Below are positions 1 through 8,777 of a stretch of DNA of 64,000 bases, one piece after another. The notes below the pieces were generated by a model. It was not told the origin of the DNA and did no database searches. It saw nothing but the letters and a program-made list of their open reading frames with translations. Every line of letters begins with the position of its first letter. Positions within the stretch are counted from its first letter, which is position 1. The DNA lies in the NCBI GenBank assembly GCA_019637615.1, contig JAHBVJ010000001.1:62001-126000 (forward strand). Reading direction: 5' to 3'. Position numbers and translations under genes: made by a program. This DNA is from Anaerolineae bacterium. Lineage in GTDB: Bacteria > Chloroflexota > Anaerolineae > Aggregatilineales > UBA2796.

Positions 1-599
1 AGGAGCTGACCCCAATTCTGGTAATACCACTCACGACGATCACGCATGGCCTGGATGATGGTATCGCCCATTTCGGCTGGCAACTGCTTTTCCCAGTACA
101 CTTCGATGTCTTCCGATTCGGCGTGGTTCCATTCGCGGCGGGTATCCGAGTACACGTCATTCTTCGTCTCGGTCTGGTAGGTGTTGCCCGCATCATCGGT
201 CAACTGCCACCAGTAATCGACGGCAACCCACTGCGGCGTGTCGCCGGAAATGCCGTGCGCGATCCACTTGCCAGTCGTCTCGTCCAGCTTGGCGATGGCA
301 CGGTTGCGCGCGGAGGGATTGTGCTGGAAAAACAGTAAGGCGCTGGTGATTTTGCCCGCGCTGCTGGCGGCGTCAAGCGTAAAAGTGCCGCCGTTGGGAT
401 ATTCGCTGGCGAACGTCATTTCGTTGATCGTCCATGTGGCGCTGCCGCCGTTGCCAGTCGGACTAGGGCGCGGAGTCGATGTTTGCGGGAAGACATCCTG
501 CGCTGTCGCTGTGTTTCCGAGCGCATTCAGGCCGATCAGGAGCGCGATGAGCAGCGCACACGCGATCCACAATGGAGCTTTTAGGCGTGGTTGAGACAT
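1..599 (-). CDS. Secreted peptidase MA-like protein, 3' end cut by the window edge
   Basis: The reading frame starts at ATG 599 and runs off the left edge with 199 complete codons. It opens with an N-terminal signal or membrane segment (hydrophobic stretch at about residues 9-30) followed by a Ser/Thr/Pro linker. The rest closely parallels the neighbouring gene at 668-1948, down to shared words such as SPTGNGG and EYPNGGTFT. By analogy the missing C-terminal half should carry an HExxH zinc site, but that part is not in the window. Role inferred: an exported metallopeptidase-like protein, substrate unknown. It lies in a tandem array of three related genes, all on the minus strand, which suggests recent duplication. 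Confidence 0.8.
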   Translation of the reverse strand, partial: MSQPRLKAPLWIACALLIALLIGLNALGNTATAQDVFPQTSTPRPSPTGNGGSATWTINEMTFASEYPNGGTFTLDAASSAGKITSALLFFQHNPSARNRAIAKLDETTGKWIAHGISGDTPQWVAVDYWWQLTDDAGNTYQTETKNDVYSDTRREWNHAESEDIEVYWEKQLPAEMGDTIIQAMRDRREWYYQNWGQL

Positions 600-667
600 G
601 ATTACTTCCTTCGTAGAGACCAGAGCATATAACAATACTAAGGCTTGAGTGGTTCTCAAGCATCCTA

Positions 668-1948
668 CTAGGGCTTCGGCGTTTTCGTCGGCGCGAAGGT
701 AGGCGACGGGAAGGCAAAGGCCAGCGTCGGTTCCGGCAGCGTCGTCGGTGGAACGGCGTTGGGCGCACCCAACCACGCCCGGAATTCGGTTTCCAGTGCG
801 AGAAAGCTCATCCCCGTGGCCTGTTCCAAGGCTTTTTGCCAATTGATGCCCTTGGCGCACAACTGCACGATGCTGAGATGAATATCATCCCCGAAACGGA
901 CTTCCAGCCACTTCCAGAAGGCATAGCCGACTTCATAGGCGATCAGGCCGTTGCGCCCGATGGCGAGCAACGGCGGCAGATTGCCACTGGCGGCTAGATT
1001 CTTGGCGTTGTTGAGAGATTCTTCCAGACTGGCTTCATCTTTGTTGAAATATTCGGCGTTGCCTTCATAGAACCAGATTTGCCCCGACGTGATGATGCCG
1101 CCATTTTGCGCCTGATAGAGATGACCGATTTCATGCAGCACAATATCGTAGGCCATCCAATGGGGGCTACTGCGACCCTTGCGGGCGACCCCGATGAAGG
1201 TGCCGAACGCATCATAGGCACGCCCTACGACGATGGTGCTGCCTACGCCACCCGTGCCGGGGTTGCGCAGACCCGCGCCCTGATCCCATTCCGCCATCGC
1301 CGCGTAGTCATCGTAGATCACCGCGCGGGGTTTGTATTTGAGCAACGTGCCCCAATGGCTGCGATAGAATTCGCGCTGTGCCGCCATCGCCGCGATGATC
1401 TCGTCGGCGTAGTCATCAGTGAGCGTAGCTTGCCAGTACACCGTGATGTCTTCGGAGTCACGCACTTTCCATTCGCGCGTGTTATCGGCGTAAATGTCGC
1501 CTACGGTATCCGTTTGGTAGACATTCTTCTGCGCGTCGCTCAGGCTCCAGTAGTAATTCACGGCGACCCACTGCGGCGTGGCCTGACCGAGCCACTTCGC
1601 GATCCATGTGCCTGAGGCGGCGTCATATTTAGCGATCACGCGGGTGCGCTTGAACGGCTGATGCTGGATAAAGACCGTCGCACTGTTGATGTCGCCAGCG
1701 CTGCTATTGGCCTCAATGGTAAAGGTACCGCCGTTGGGATATTCGCTCTTGAACGTCATCGATTTGACCGTCCACGTGGCGGTGCCGCCGTTGCCAGTCG
1801 GGCTGGGACGCGGCGTGATGGTGGCGGGGAGGCTGTCTTGGGCGGTGGCGGCGGTGCCTGTATTCATGGCGAGGCCGAGCGCGATGACAGCAATGAACGC
1901 AATCACCCCGACGAGAGTTCTTGAAGCAACCCGCAGAAAATTTTGCAT
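668..1948 (-). CDS. Secreted HExxH metallopeptidase (peptidase MA-like family)
   Basis: 426 aa from ATG 1948; a longer frame to 1987 exists, but the hydrophobic signal segment follows this ATG directly. After the signal come a Pro/Thr linker, a beta-rich domain and a catalytic-like domain with HEIGH (VLHEIGHLYQ). A downstream FYEGNAEYF segment could supply the third zinc ligand of a gluzincin. The C-terminus is a Pro/Thr tail ending SPTFAPTKTPKP. Function inferred: extracellular or membrane-anchored zinc peptidase, substrate unknown. It is a close paralogue of the partial gene before it and a more distant one of 2728-3942. Confidence 0.78.
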   Translation of the reverse strand: MQNFLRVASRTLVGVIAFIAVIALGLAMNTGTAATAQDSLPATITPRPSPTGNGGTATWTVKSMTFKSEYPNGGTFTIEANSSAGDINSATVFIQHQPFKRTRVIAKYDAASGTWIAKWLGQATPQWVAVNYYWSLSDAQKNVYQTDTVGDIYADNTREWKVRDSEDITVYWQATLTDDYADEIIAAMAAQREFYRSHWGTLLKYKPRAVIYDDYAAMAEWDQGAGLRNPGTGGVGSTIVVGRAYDAFGTFIGVARKGRSSPHWMAYDIVLHEIGHLYQAQNGGIITSGQIWFYEGNAEYFNKDEASLEESLNNAKNLAASGNLPPLLAIGRNGLIAYEVGYAFWKWLEVRFGDDIHLSIVQLCAKGINWQKALEQATGMSFLALETEFRAWLGAPNAVPPTTLPEPTLAFAFPSPTFAPTKTPKP

Positions 1949-2003
1949 ATCAATGAGAAACCTCAGTATGACATTCGCTGAACACACCGTAACATTGCGC
2001 TCA

Positions 2004-2339
2004 TCACTGATCCGCTAACCATGGCGCAATTTGCTCAATCAGAATTGGAATCTCGTTATGAAGCACTGACCAAACCACATCCAGTTTGATGTCATCATAT
2101 TGATGAACCAGTATATTACGCATACCAATGATTAACTTCCACGGTATTTCGGGATGTGCTAATCGAAATTCGTCCGATAGGCGTCTGGCGGCTTCACCGA
2201 TAATTTCGATGCTTCGAATCACGTCGTGCTGCCTCAAGAGATCGGCATCAAAGGTAGGTTGATCGATCCCTTCCACAAACGTTAACACCAAACGAGATTC
2301 CTGTAGAATATCAAGCAAATAAGCTGGATCACGCGACAT
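2004..2339 (-). CDS. hepT: HepT-like ribonuclease toxin (HEPN, DUF86)
   Basis: 111 aa from ATG 2339. This start was chosen because the family opens with MSRDPAYLLDIL-like sequence; a longer frame to 2399 would overlap mntA deeply. The HEPN active-site motif RX4HXY is present as RNILVHQY near residue 80. Known role of the family: an RNase toxin held inactive by AMPylation of its tyrosine by the partner MntA. The gene overlaps the end of the upstream nucleotidyltransferase gene by 11 bp, the usual antitoxin-first arrangement. Confidence 0.88.
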   Translation of the reverse strand: MSRDPAYLLDILQESRLVLTFVEGIDQPTFDADLLRQHDVIRSIEIIGEAARRLSDEFRLAHPEIPWKLIIGMRNILVHQYDDIKLDVVWSVLHNEIPILIEQIAPWLADQ

Positions 2340-2661
2340 AGATCGGCCTTGCTGATTCGAGGATCGCTTGACGACGGATGTAATTGCGACTGCGTTCAAG
2401 CCCTGTTTTGCTTATCAGATCCACAGGTCGGTGAAATAGAGTTTCTATTTCCTCTTGCATTGTCACTAAGTCCGCTAGACTATGATGCACTTGCGGATCA
2501 AAGCTCGCCAACACATCCACATCGCTTGCGGACTGAAAATCGGGGCGTAATACGGAGCCAAACAATGACAGCTCGGTGATGTGCCAACGACGACAAAATT
2601 GACGGAGATGCTCCATGTCGATGGCGATTGGCAATTGGTCTACTGTTAGCAAGGTATTCAT
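2329..2661 (-). CDS. mntA: MntA-like minimal nucleotidyltransferase antitoxin
   Basis: 110 aa, starting at ATG 2661. It carries the polymerase-beta-type nucleotidyltransferase signature GSX10DXD (GSV...SDVDV at residues about 35-49), with acidic metal ligands in place. Known family role: MntA transfers AMP to the HepT toxin and neutralises it. It is the first gene of the two-gene cassette and overlaps hepT by 11 bp. The cassette sits between two paralogous peptidase genes, so it may have inserted within a tandem array. Confidence 0.87.
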   Translation of the reverse strand: MNTLLTVDQLPIAIDMEHLRQFCRRWHITELSLFGSVLRPDFQSASDVDVLASFDPQVHHSLADLVTMQEEIETLFHRPVDLISKTGLERSRNYIRRQAILESARPIYVA

Positions 2662-2727
2662 GGTCGATATGCAGCTTTTAGGCTCATCTACATTTTACTA
2701 CGGTCTGATTTTGACTTGCCCTAGCCT

Positions 2728-3942
2728 TTATGGTTTCGGTGTTTTCGTCGGCGCGAAGGTGGGCGACGCAAAGAAGGCGGGCATCGTCTCCGTCGGCAGC
2801 AAGGTTGGCGGCGGGTCGGTCAGGCCGAGCCATTTGCGCCATTCAAGCTCGTATTCATCGAGCGTCCACCCCGTCGCGGCTTCGAAGGCTTCCTCAAAGT
2901 TTTTGTCGCCGTCGATGCCGTCCACGATCTTGCCAAGGATGTCCGTCCCGAAGCGCTCATAAAGGAAGGCGACTAACGAGGTTGAGGTGGCGTACCAATC
3001 ATCGACTCGATCCAGCCGATCTTGCGTGATGGTGGCTTGCGCTTCCATGAACTGCAAGCGTTCTAGCTCTCCCGACTGCGCCAATTCGCGCACGCGTGCC
3101 AAGTAGCGGTCGATCGGGGCGAGTTCGTTATTCACGGCTTGGCCTTCGTTGAACCAGTTGGGGATGCCGAATACGCGCCCTTGAAGGCGTGCGTGCAGGA
3201 AAGCGTGCGCCAATTCGTGCGGAATCACCTCGTACTGCACGAAATCGAGCTGGCCTTTGATCAGATATTGCACGGTGATGGTGTTGAAGGTGTTCGCCGC
3301 GTACCAGTCTTTGCATTCGTAGATCGCCCAGAAGGTGCAGTAGTCGGCCTGGCTGTTCATCAGCACTACGCGGATGGTGTAGGGCGGTTCATAGCCCGTT
3401 GCCGCTGAGACATGTTGATAGCCGAGTTCGGCTGAATGCAGCATTTCCTTGGCGAACGATTCGGGCTGATCGTACCAGTAGAAAGAGACGCCGTCGCCGT
3501 CGATATGCTGCCAATCGCGCGTGTTATCGGCATACTCCGATTCCTGCTCATCGCTAACGAATTTGTTGCCTGCCTCGTCGGTGAGTTCCCATTGATAATA
3601 GAGTACCTGCCACGGTGGTGTCGTCAGATTCTGGGTTTCCATCACGTACTCAAGATCGAGTTCTTCGGCTGGCTCGAACTTCTCCACACGCAAGCGTTCG
3701 CCGTGGCGCAAGCCCCGTTCGCGCACGATGACCGCCGCCGAGACGATCTTGCTGCCCTCGCTTTTGGCCTTCGCGCGGAAAATGAAGTTCTGGCGGAAGT
3801 TGCTTTCGGTCGAGGTAGACAGGATCTGCATTTTGCCCGCAGCAGAGACGATAGAGGATGGAACGCTGCTGAAGAGGCCGACGACCAATGAACACAGGAC
3901 GACACAAATACACACAACCGTGAGGGAACGACTGGCACGCAT
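2728..3942 (-). CDS. Secreted HExxH metallopeptidase (peptidase MA-like family)
   Basis: 404 aa from ATG 3942, which has AAGGA about 6 nt upstream; an in-frame extension to 3975 lacks such a site. A signal peptide or membrane anchor (residues 6-30) is followed by a beta-rich domain and a peptidase domain with HELAH (VIPHELAHAFL). A NWFNEGQAV segment about 20 residues later fits the family's Glu zinc ligand. The C-terminus ends SPTFAPTKTPKP, identical over 12 residues to the paralogue at 668-1948 although the rest has diverged. Role inferred: exported zinc peptidase, substrate unknown. Confidence 0.8.
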   Translation of the reverse strand: MRASRSLTVVCICVVLCSLVVGLFSSVPSSIVSAAGKMQILSTSTESNFRQNFIFRAKAKSEGSKIVSAAVIVRERGLRHGERLRVEKFEPAEELDLEYVMETQNLTTPPWQVLYYQWELTDEAGNKFVSDEQESEYADNTRDWQHIDGDGVSFYWYDQPESFAKEMLHSAELGYQHVSAATGYEPPYTIRVVLMNSQADYCTFWAIYECKDWYAANTFNTITVQYLIKGQLDFVQYEVIPHELAHAFLHARLQGRVFGIPNWFNEGQAVNNELAPIDRYLARVRELAQSGELERLQFMEAQATITQDRLDRVDDWYATSTSLVAFLYERFGTDILGKIVDGIDGDKNFEEAFEAATGWTLDEYELEWRKWLGLTDPPPTLLPTETMPAFFASPTFAPTKTPKP

Positions 3943-4020
3943 GGATGATCCTTCGTGATTTGGATAACAGCCCATTGTAGTTGATTTTTGACGGTGGGGA
4001 TGATCAGAATCAGATGAGAT

Positions 4021-4656
4021 TTACACGTTTGGAATGCGCCATGACACGATTTGATGGGCGATCAGGGCGATGATCAACCCGACGAGGCCAAGACCGAGCG
4101 GAGTCGTGAGGCGGATGGGATCGCTGGCGAGGATGGAAAAGGCCAAGGCGGTTCCCCATAAGCTGCTCACCATCAGGAGCAAGGCAAACAGTCCGCTGAG
4201 AGGTTTCCGCCACAGCCGTAGACGGGGAACGATGAGTACGGCACCCGCCATCAACAGCGTGAATAGAAAGAGACCGAACAACTGACGGTAATTGGGGTCA
4301 TCCATCCCGCCGGGTGCGCGGATGAATTCGATGGGCGGAAAGAGCGTGATGATCAGTAGAAGACACAAGCCAGCACTCAGCCAGCGCAGCCAACCACTCG
4401 TATAGCTGATGTTCAAAGCGAACAGGAGCGCCAGCAAACTCAGGCTCAGGCGCAATAAAAACGGCGCGAGCATGGGTGGGTTCGCCCCGCGCACCAATGG
4501 CGATAGACTGATCCATTCCGCCAAGTCAAAGGCGTTGGCGCTCAGACCCGCCGCCGCATTGTTGAGCCAAGGCAGATAGTAGCTCACCAAGGCCACCAAT
4601 AGGGCAAGTGTCAAGAATAGAGAGGTACGTCGGGATACTACTGATTGACTGTGCAT
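4021..4656 (-). CDS. Multi-pass membrane protein of unknown function
   Basis: 211 aa using ATG 4656. The frame continues upstream to 4743, but that part is charged and unlike a membrane-protein N-terminus. About six hydrophobic helices are visible, for example FLTLALLVALVSYYLPWL, LLRLSLSLLALLFAL and LGLGLVGLIIALIAH. No recognisable catalytic motif. It lies on the minus strand just upstream of the peptidase group and is divergent from the Rrf2 gene. No function assigned. Confidence 0.65.
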   Translation of the reverse strand: MHSQSVVSRRTSLFLTLALLVALVSYYLPWLNNAAAGLSANAFDLAEWISLSPLVRGANPPMLAPFLLRLSLSLLALLFALNISYTSGWLRWLSAGLCLLLIITLFPPIEFIRAPGGMDDPNYRQLFGLFLFTLLMAGAVLIVPRLRLWRKPLSGLFALLLMVSSLWGTALAFSILASDPIRLTTPLGLGLVGLIIALIAHQIVSWRIPNV

Positions 4657-4867
4657 CGTGAATCTATCGTTGTAAGAGCGTTCGGCGTATCGTAACGGGT
4701 CGCGGGCGTTCGGGCAAGAGGCCGTTGGTGGTCGGTTTGCCAACGATGGAGATTCGGACGGCGATAACCATACGTTATATGAGCACCCGACGCGTCGTCA
4801 AATGTCAACAGATTAATGTTACAATGGTGACAGGTTTAGTTGAATTAAATATCTACGGACGCCAACA

Positions 4868-5272
4868 ATGAGACTCACATCCCGTGGTGAATATGCACTT
4901 TTAGCCCTTGTTTATCTCGCCAGACAACCCGCCGACAGTTATGTGCGCGTCGAAACAATCGCAGCGGCGCAAGATATTCCGGCGAAGTTCTTAGAGCAGA
5001 TTTTACTGACGCTAAAACGTAACCAATTTTTGAGCAGCCTGAAAGGGCAGCACGGCGGTTATCGGCTGGCAAAGCCTTCCAACGCGATCACGCTGGCGGA
5101 AGTGCTACGCCTAGTGGATGGGCCACTCGCGCCGACTGAATCCGTGAGCTTGCATTATTACCGCTCTACGCCTATCGAGAAAGAACAAAAATTGGTCGGC
5201 GTGTTTACACAGGTGCGCGACTGCATCCTCGGCATTTTGGAGCACACGACCATCGCTGATTTAGCCACCTGA
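4868..5272 (+). CDS. Rrf2-family transcriptional regulator
   Basis: 134 aa, starting ATG 4868. The Rrf2 winged-helix signature is clear: [11 protein letters not shown] at the start, then [30 protein letters not shown]. Only one cysteine (in RDCILGIL) is present, so the three-Cys iron-sulfur site of IscR/NsrR members is absent. This resembles the cluster-free CymR branch, whose known role is repression of cysteine and sulfur genes together with CysK. Its stop overlaps the hemB stop by 12 bp in convergent orientation. The position next to the siroheme and sulfate genes makes a sulfur-control role plausible, but this is inferred from context only. Confidence 0.85.
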   Translation: MRLTSRGEYALLALVYLARQPADSYVRVETIAAAQDIPAKFLEQILLTLKRNQFLSSLKGQHGGYRLAKPSNAITLAEVLRLVDGPLAPTESVSLHYYRSTPIEKEQKLVGVFTQVRDCILGILEHTTIADLAT

Positions 5273-6253
5273 GCGCTGCTCGTCGCGCAGCCAACGCGCC
5301 GCGTCCTTGGCGTGATAGGTCAGAATGATGTCCGCACCCGCCCGCTTGATGCCCGTCAAGCTTTCCAACACGATACGACGCTCATCAATCCAGCCATTGG
5401 CAGCAGCGGCTTTGACCATGCTGTACTCGCCACTGACGTTGTAGGCGGCGAGGGGTAGATCGAACATCTCGCGCACGCGGCGCACGACATCCAGATAGGC
5501 CAAGGCTGGTTTCACCATCAACATGTCCGCGCCTTCCTCCACGTCAAGCTGCGCTTCCCGAAGGGCTTCCCGGATGTTGGCGGGATCCATCTGATAGCTG
5601 TGGCGATCTCCGAAACGCGGCGCACTCTCGGCGGCTTCGCGGAAGGGGCCATAGAACCCGCTGGCGTACTTGACGGCGTAGGATAGAATGCCAGTATCCT
5701 GATAACCCGTCGTGTCCAAGGCGGTGCGAATGGCGCTGACCATGCCATCCATCATGCCGCTCGGCGCGACGACATCCGCGCCCGCCCGCGCGTGAGAGAC
5801 GACCACACGTCCCAAGTAATCCAGAGTCTCGTCGTTGATCACTTTGCCGTCGCGCACGATGCCGCAATGTCCGTGATCGGTGTATTCGCACATGCAGACA
5901 TCGGTGATGACGACCATTTCTGGCACAGCATTTTTGATGGCGCGGATAGCCTGCTGGATAATGCCGGAGTCCGAGAAGTTTTCGCTGCCGACGGCATCTT
6001 TAACGGCGGGCAGGCCGAACAAGAGCACCGAAGGCACCCCTAAAGCGGCAACTGCGCGGGCTTCCGTCACAACCTGATCGATGGACAGATGATAGACACC
6101 GGGCATGGCGCTGATTTCTTCGCGCACATCACGCCCATGCACCACAAACAACGGGTAGACAAAATCGGATGGCGATAATGATGTTTCGCGCACCATGCGG
6201 CGGAGCGAACTGCTGGTACGTAAACGGCGCAAACGGGTGATCGGGAAGCTCAT
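5261..6253 (-). CDS. hemB: Delta-aminolevulinic acid dehydratase (porphobilinogen synthase)
   Basis: 330 aa. Condenses two 5-aminolevulinate molecules to porphobilinogen in cytosolic tetrapyrrole synthesis. The zinc-type cysteine cluster [14 protein letters not shown] is visible at about residues 118-131, as are the two substrate-binding lysines in [11 protein letters not shown] and [11 protein letters not shown]. Length is normal for the family. It is the last gene of the seven-gene minus-strand operon and its start overlaps hemD by 4 bp (ATGA). hemA/hemL, which feed 5-aminolevulinate into the pathway, are not in the window. Confidence 0.96.
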   Translation of the reverse strand: MSFPITRLRRLRTSSSLRRMVRETSLSPSDFVYPLFVVHGRDVREEISAMPGVYHLSIDQVVTEARAVAALGVPSVLLFGLPAVKDAVGSENFSDSGIIQQAIRAIKNAVPEMVVITDVCMCEYTDHGHCGIVRDGKVINDETLDYLGRVVVSHARAGADVVAPSGMMDGMVSAIRTALDTTGYQDTGILSYAVKYASGFYGPFREAAESAPRFGDRHSYQMDPANIREALREAQLDVEEGADMLMVKPALAYLDVVRRVREMFDLPLAAYNVSGEYSMVKAAAANGWIDERRIVLESLTGIKRAGADIILTYHAKDAARWLRDEQRSGG

Positions 6254-7023
6254 AACGGTTGAAACTCCTCAAGGGCTTGCAGCAGCCCCGCTATCGTATA
6301 GGTTGAGGCGATCACATCGACACGCAGACCGAGTGAGCGGGCGGCTTGCGCGGTGATCGGGCCGATGCAAGCTACTAGGGCACGGTTGGCAAGCGGGTAG
6401 GCTTCCGCACCCAACAACTGGACGAAATGGTGTACGGTCGATGCACTGGTGAAGGTCAACATATCAACGCCTGACCGTAGTTCGGCATAGGCGGAGGGAG
6501 AGGGCTGGCCTAACTGCGTCTGATATACGGGCACCGACTCGACCTGTGCGCCATGTGCGATCAACTGATCGACAAGGGTGGGGCGGACAGTTTCGGCGCG
6601 GAGCAGCAGGCAACATTGACCCGCCAGTGAGCCGCTGGCAAGCAGCGCGTCGGCTAGGGATTCGGCAACGTAGTCAGCGGGCACGAGGGCAACCTGTACC
6701 CTATTTTCCGCCAGCACCTGCGCGGTCGCTGATCCGATGGCGGCGACTTTGACCTGATTGAGCAAAGCTGGCGATAGATCATGCGAGGCGAGATGGTCAC
6801 ACACGATCCGCACCCCGTTGGCGCTGGTGAACACAACCCAATCAAACTGGCCTAGCTTGCGTATGACCTTTTCGAGGGCGGGGTTCGGGGTAATGGGAAC
6901 GATCTGGATGGTGGGGAACAGGATCGGAGATGCGCCACAGGCATGTAAGGCGGCGACGAAGCCGTCGGCCTGCGCATCCGCGCGCGTGATTACGATGCGT
7001 TTTCCGGCTAAGGGATGAGGCAT
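6250..7023 (-). CDS. hemD: Uroporphyrinogen-III synthase
   Basis: 257 aa. Cyclises hydroxymethylbilane with inversion of ring D to uroporphyrinogen III. The two-lobed HemD pattern is visible: [15 protein letters not shown] at the start, [11 protein letters not shown] in the first lobe and [13 protein letters not shown] in the second, then [16 protein letters not shown]. Sequence conservation in this family is weak, but the position between hemC (3 nt gap) and hemB (4-bp overlap) supports the call. It is the branch point metabolite producer for both siroheme and heme. Confidence 0.93.
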   Translation of the reverse strand: MPHPLAGKRIVITRADAQADGFVAALHACGASPILFPTIQIVPITPNPALEKVIRKLGQFDWVVFTSANGVRIVCDHLASHDLSPALLNQVKVAAIGSATAQVLAENRVQVALVPADYVAESLADALLASGSLAGQCCLLLRAETVRPTLVDQLIAHGAQVESVPVYQTQLGQPSPSAYAELRSGVDMLTFTSASTVHHFVQLLGAEAYPLANRALVACIGPITAQAARSLGLRVDVIASTYTIAGLLQALEEFQPL

Positions 7024-7026
7024 GAT

Positions 7027-8016
7027 TTATTCTCCCACGCGCAGCAGATCGCCCGCGCCGCGCCGGATAGCCTGTTCCGCCAGCGCCTCGCCCAAGTGGC
7101 GTGCCGTAGCGAGAATATGCTGGAACAAGACTTCGTTATGCGCCGTCACATCGCTATCGATCAGATCGATCTCGCTGTGGACGGTGATGCTGGTCGTGCC
7201 CGACACGCTCAGGACGCGCCCGGTCAGGGCAAGAGTAGCAGATCGGTGGTTGAAGCGCGCTAAAGCCGCGACGGGCAGATGACAGCCCGCATCCAGCACG
7301 GTGAGCAAGGCGCGTTCGGCCTCGACCTCGATGCGCGTCACCAAGTCATCGATGCGCGTGAGCACCCGTCGCAAGGCGGTGTCATCGGCGCGGCACTGCA
7401 CCGCCAAGGCTCCTTGCCCCGGCGCGGGCAGCATGACGTCCGGCGTCATGATCTCGGTGATGTGTCCAGTTAGCCCTAATCGATCTAGACCTGCGACGGC
7501 GAGGACAATGGCATCATAGGGACTGTCTGCCGCGAGCAGTTTTTCCAAGCGCGTCGGAACATTGCCCCGCAGCGGCAGAATCTCGACATCGGGACGGAGC
7601 GCTTTTAGTTGGGCAGAACGGCGCAAACTGCCCGTGCCGATTTTGGCACCGAGCGGGAGTTCATGCAGTTTCTGGCGCTGGCGGCTGATCAGCGCGTCGT
7701 AGGGCGAAGCGCGCTGCGGGACGGCACCGATCACGAACTCAGCGGGCATGAGCGTGGGCATGTCCTTCAGGCTGTGGACGGCGAGATCGATGTCGCCACG
7801 ACGCAAGGCCGCTTCTAGTTCGTCGGTGAAGGCACCCTTGCCGCCAAGTTCGGGCAAGGTAATGCTGAGATTGCGGTCGCCGCTGGTGGTGATGGGCGTG
7901 ATGACGACGGGCATCGAGGGCAGCACTTCGCGTAATCTGGCGGCGACAAATTCGGCTTGCCAGAGCGCGAGTTTACTGCCGCGTGTGCCAATCGACAGGT
8001 AGCGTTCGCTGATCAT
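7027..8016 (-). CDS. hemC: Hydroxymethylbilane synthase (porphobilinogen deaminase)
   Basis: 329 aa. Polymerises four porphobilinogen units to hydroxymethylbilane using a covalently bound dipyrromethane cofactor. Visible family marks are GTRGSKLALWQAEFV near the N-terminus, HSLKDMPT, RRSAQLKALRPD and APGQGALAVQCR. The cofactor cysteine is in DAGCHLPVAAL at about residue 245. The start overlaps the cobA stop by 4 bp, so translational coupling is likely. Confidence 0.96.
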   Translation of the reverse strand: MISERYLSIGTRGSKLALWQAEFVAARLREVLPSMPVVITPITTSGDRNLSITLPELGGKGAFTDELEAALRRGDIDLAVHSLKDMPTLMPAEFVIGAVPQRASPYDALISRQRQKLHELPLGAKIGTGSLRRSAQLKALRPDVEILPLRGNVPTRLEKLLAADSPYDAIVLAVAGLDRLGLTGHITEIMTPDVMLPAPGQGALAVQCRADDTALRRVLTRIDDLVTRIEVEAERALLTVLDAGCHLPVAALARFNHRSATLALTGRVLSVSGTTSITVHSEIDLIDSDVTAHNEVLFQHILATARHLGEALAEQAIRRGAGDLLRVGE

Positions 8017-8777
8017 CGGGTTTCCCCTTCGAACCAGCGCAGACCAGCACTACGCAAAGCGGATACCGCGCCGATCACAGTGGTGGCGGGCGGTTGCAGA
8101 TTGGCTTGCGCGACCTGTAACGGCAGAGTGGCTAAGGTAGCTTCGACCACGCGCTGATGGTGAGTGGTGCCCCACTCGATACAAACGGCGGGAGTGAGAG
8201 GATCGAGGCCGTGCGCGATCAGATGCGCCGTGATCGATTCCAAATGTCCGACACCCATCAGCAGCACCAGCGTGCCCATTTTGGCGATTTGCGCAAGGGC
8301 GGCGTAATTGAGGCTGCTCTCCGGTTTGGTGGAATCTTCGTGACCCGCGAACACAGTAAAAGCCGTTGCGAGATGGCGATGCGTGACGGGGATGCCCGCG
8401 TAGGCTGGCGCGGCGACTGCGCTGGAGACGCCGGGGATCACCACAAACGAAATGCCCGCCGCGTGACAAGCCAGCGCTTCTTCGCCACCACGCCCGAACA
8501 CAAACGGATCGCCCCCTTTGAGCCGCGCTACACACAAGCCCTGTTTGGCCTTGTCCACGATAAGCGCGTTGATCGCGTCTTGATCAAGGCGGTGTTTGGT
8601 GGGCAGCTTGCCAACGTCGATCATGTCGGCATCGGCGCGGGCTTCGGTCAGCAGTTCCGGCGCGATCAGGCGATCATACAGCACGACATCCGCCGATTGC
8701 AGCGCCTTCAAGCCCTTGACCGTGATCAGGTCGGGATCGCCGGGGCCAGCGCCAATGAGATAGACGGTGCCCGTCAT
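8013..8777 (-). CDS. cobA: Uroporphyrinogen-III C-methyltransferase
   Basis: 254 aa from ATG 8777, which overlaps the previous gene by 4 bp and places VYLIGAGPGDPDLIT at the N-terminus; an extension to 8846 would reach further into the upstream gene. SAM-dependent double methylation of uroporphyrinogen III to precorrin-2, the committed step to siroheme. Motifs seen: GAGPGDPDL, RLKGGDPFVFGRGGEE, and PGVSSAVAAPAYAGIPVTHR. It is a stand-alone SUMT, not fused to HemD or CysG. Confidence 0.95.
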   Translation of the reverse strand: MTGTVYLIGAGPGDPDLITVKGLKALQSADVVLYDRLIAPELLTEARADADMIDVGKLPTKHRLDQDAINALIVDKAKQGLCVARLKGGDPFVFGRGGEEALACHAAGISFVVIPGVSSAVAAPAYAGIPVTHRHLATAFTVFAGHEDSTKPESSLNYAALAQIAKMGTLVLLMGVGHLESITAHLIAHGLDPLTPAVCIEWGTTHHQRVVEATLATLPLQVAQANLQPPATTVIGAVSALRSAGLRWFEGETR

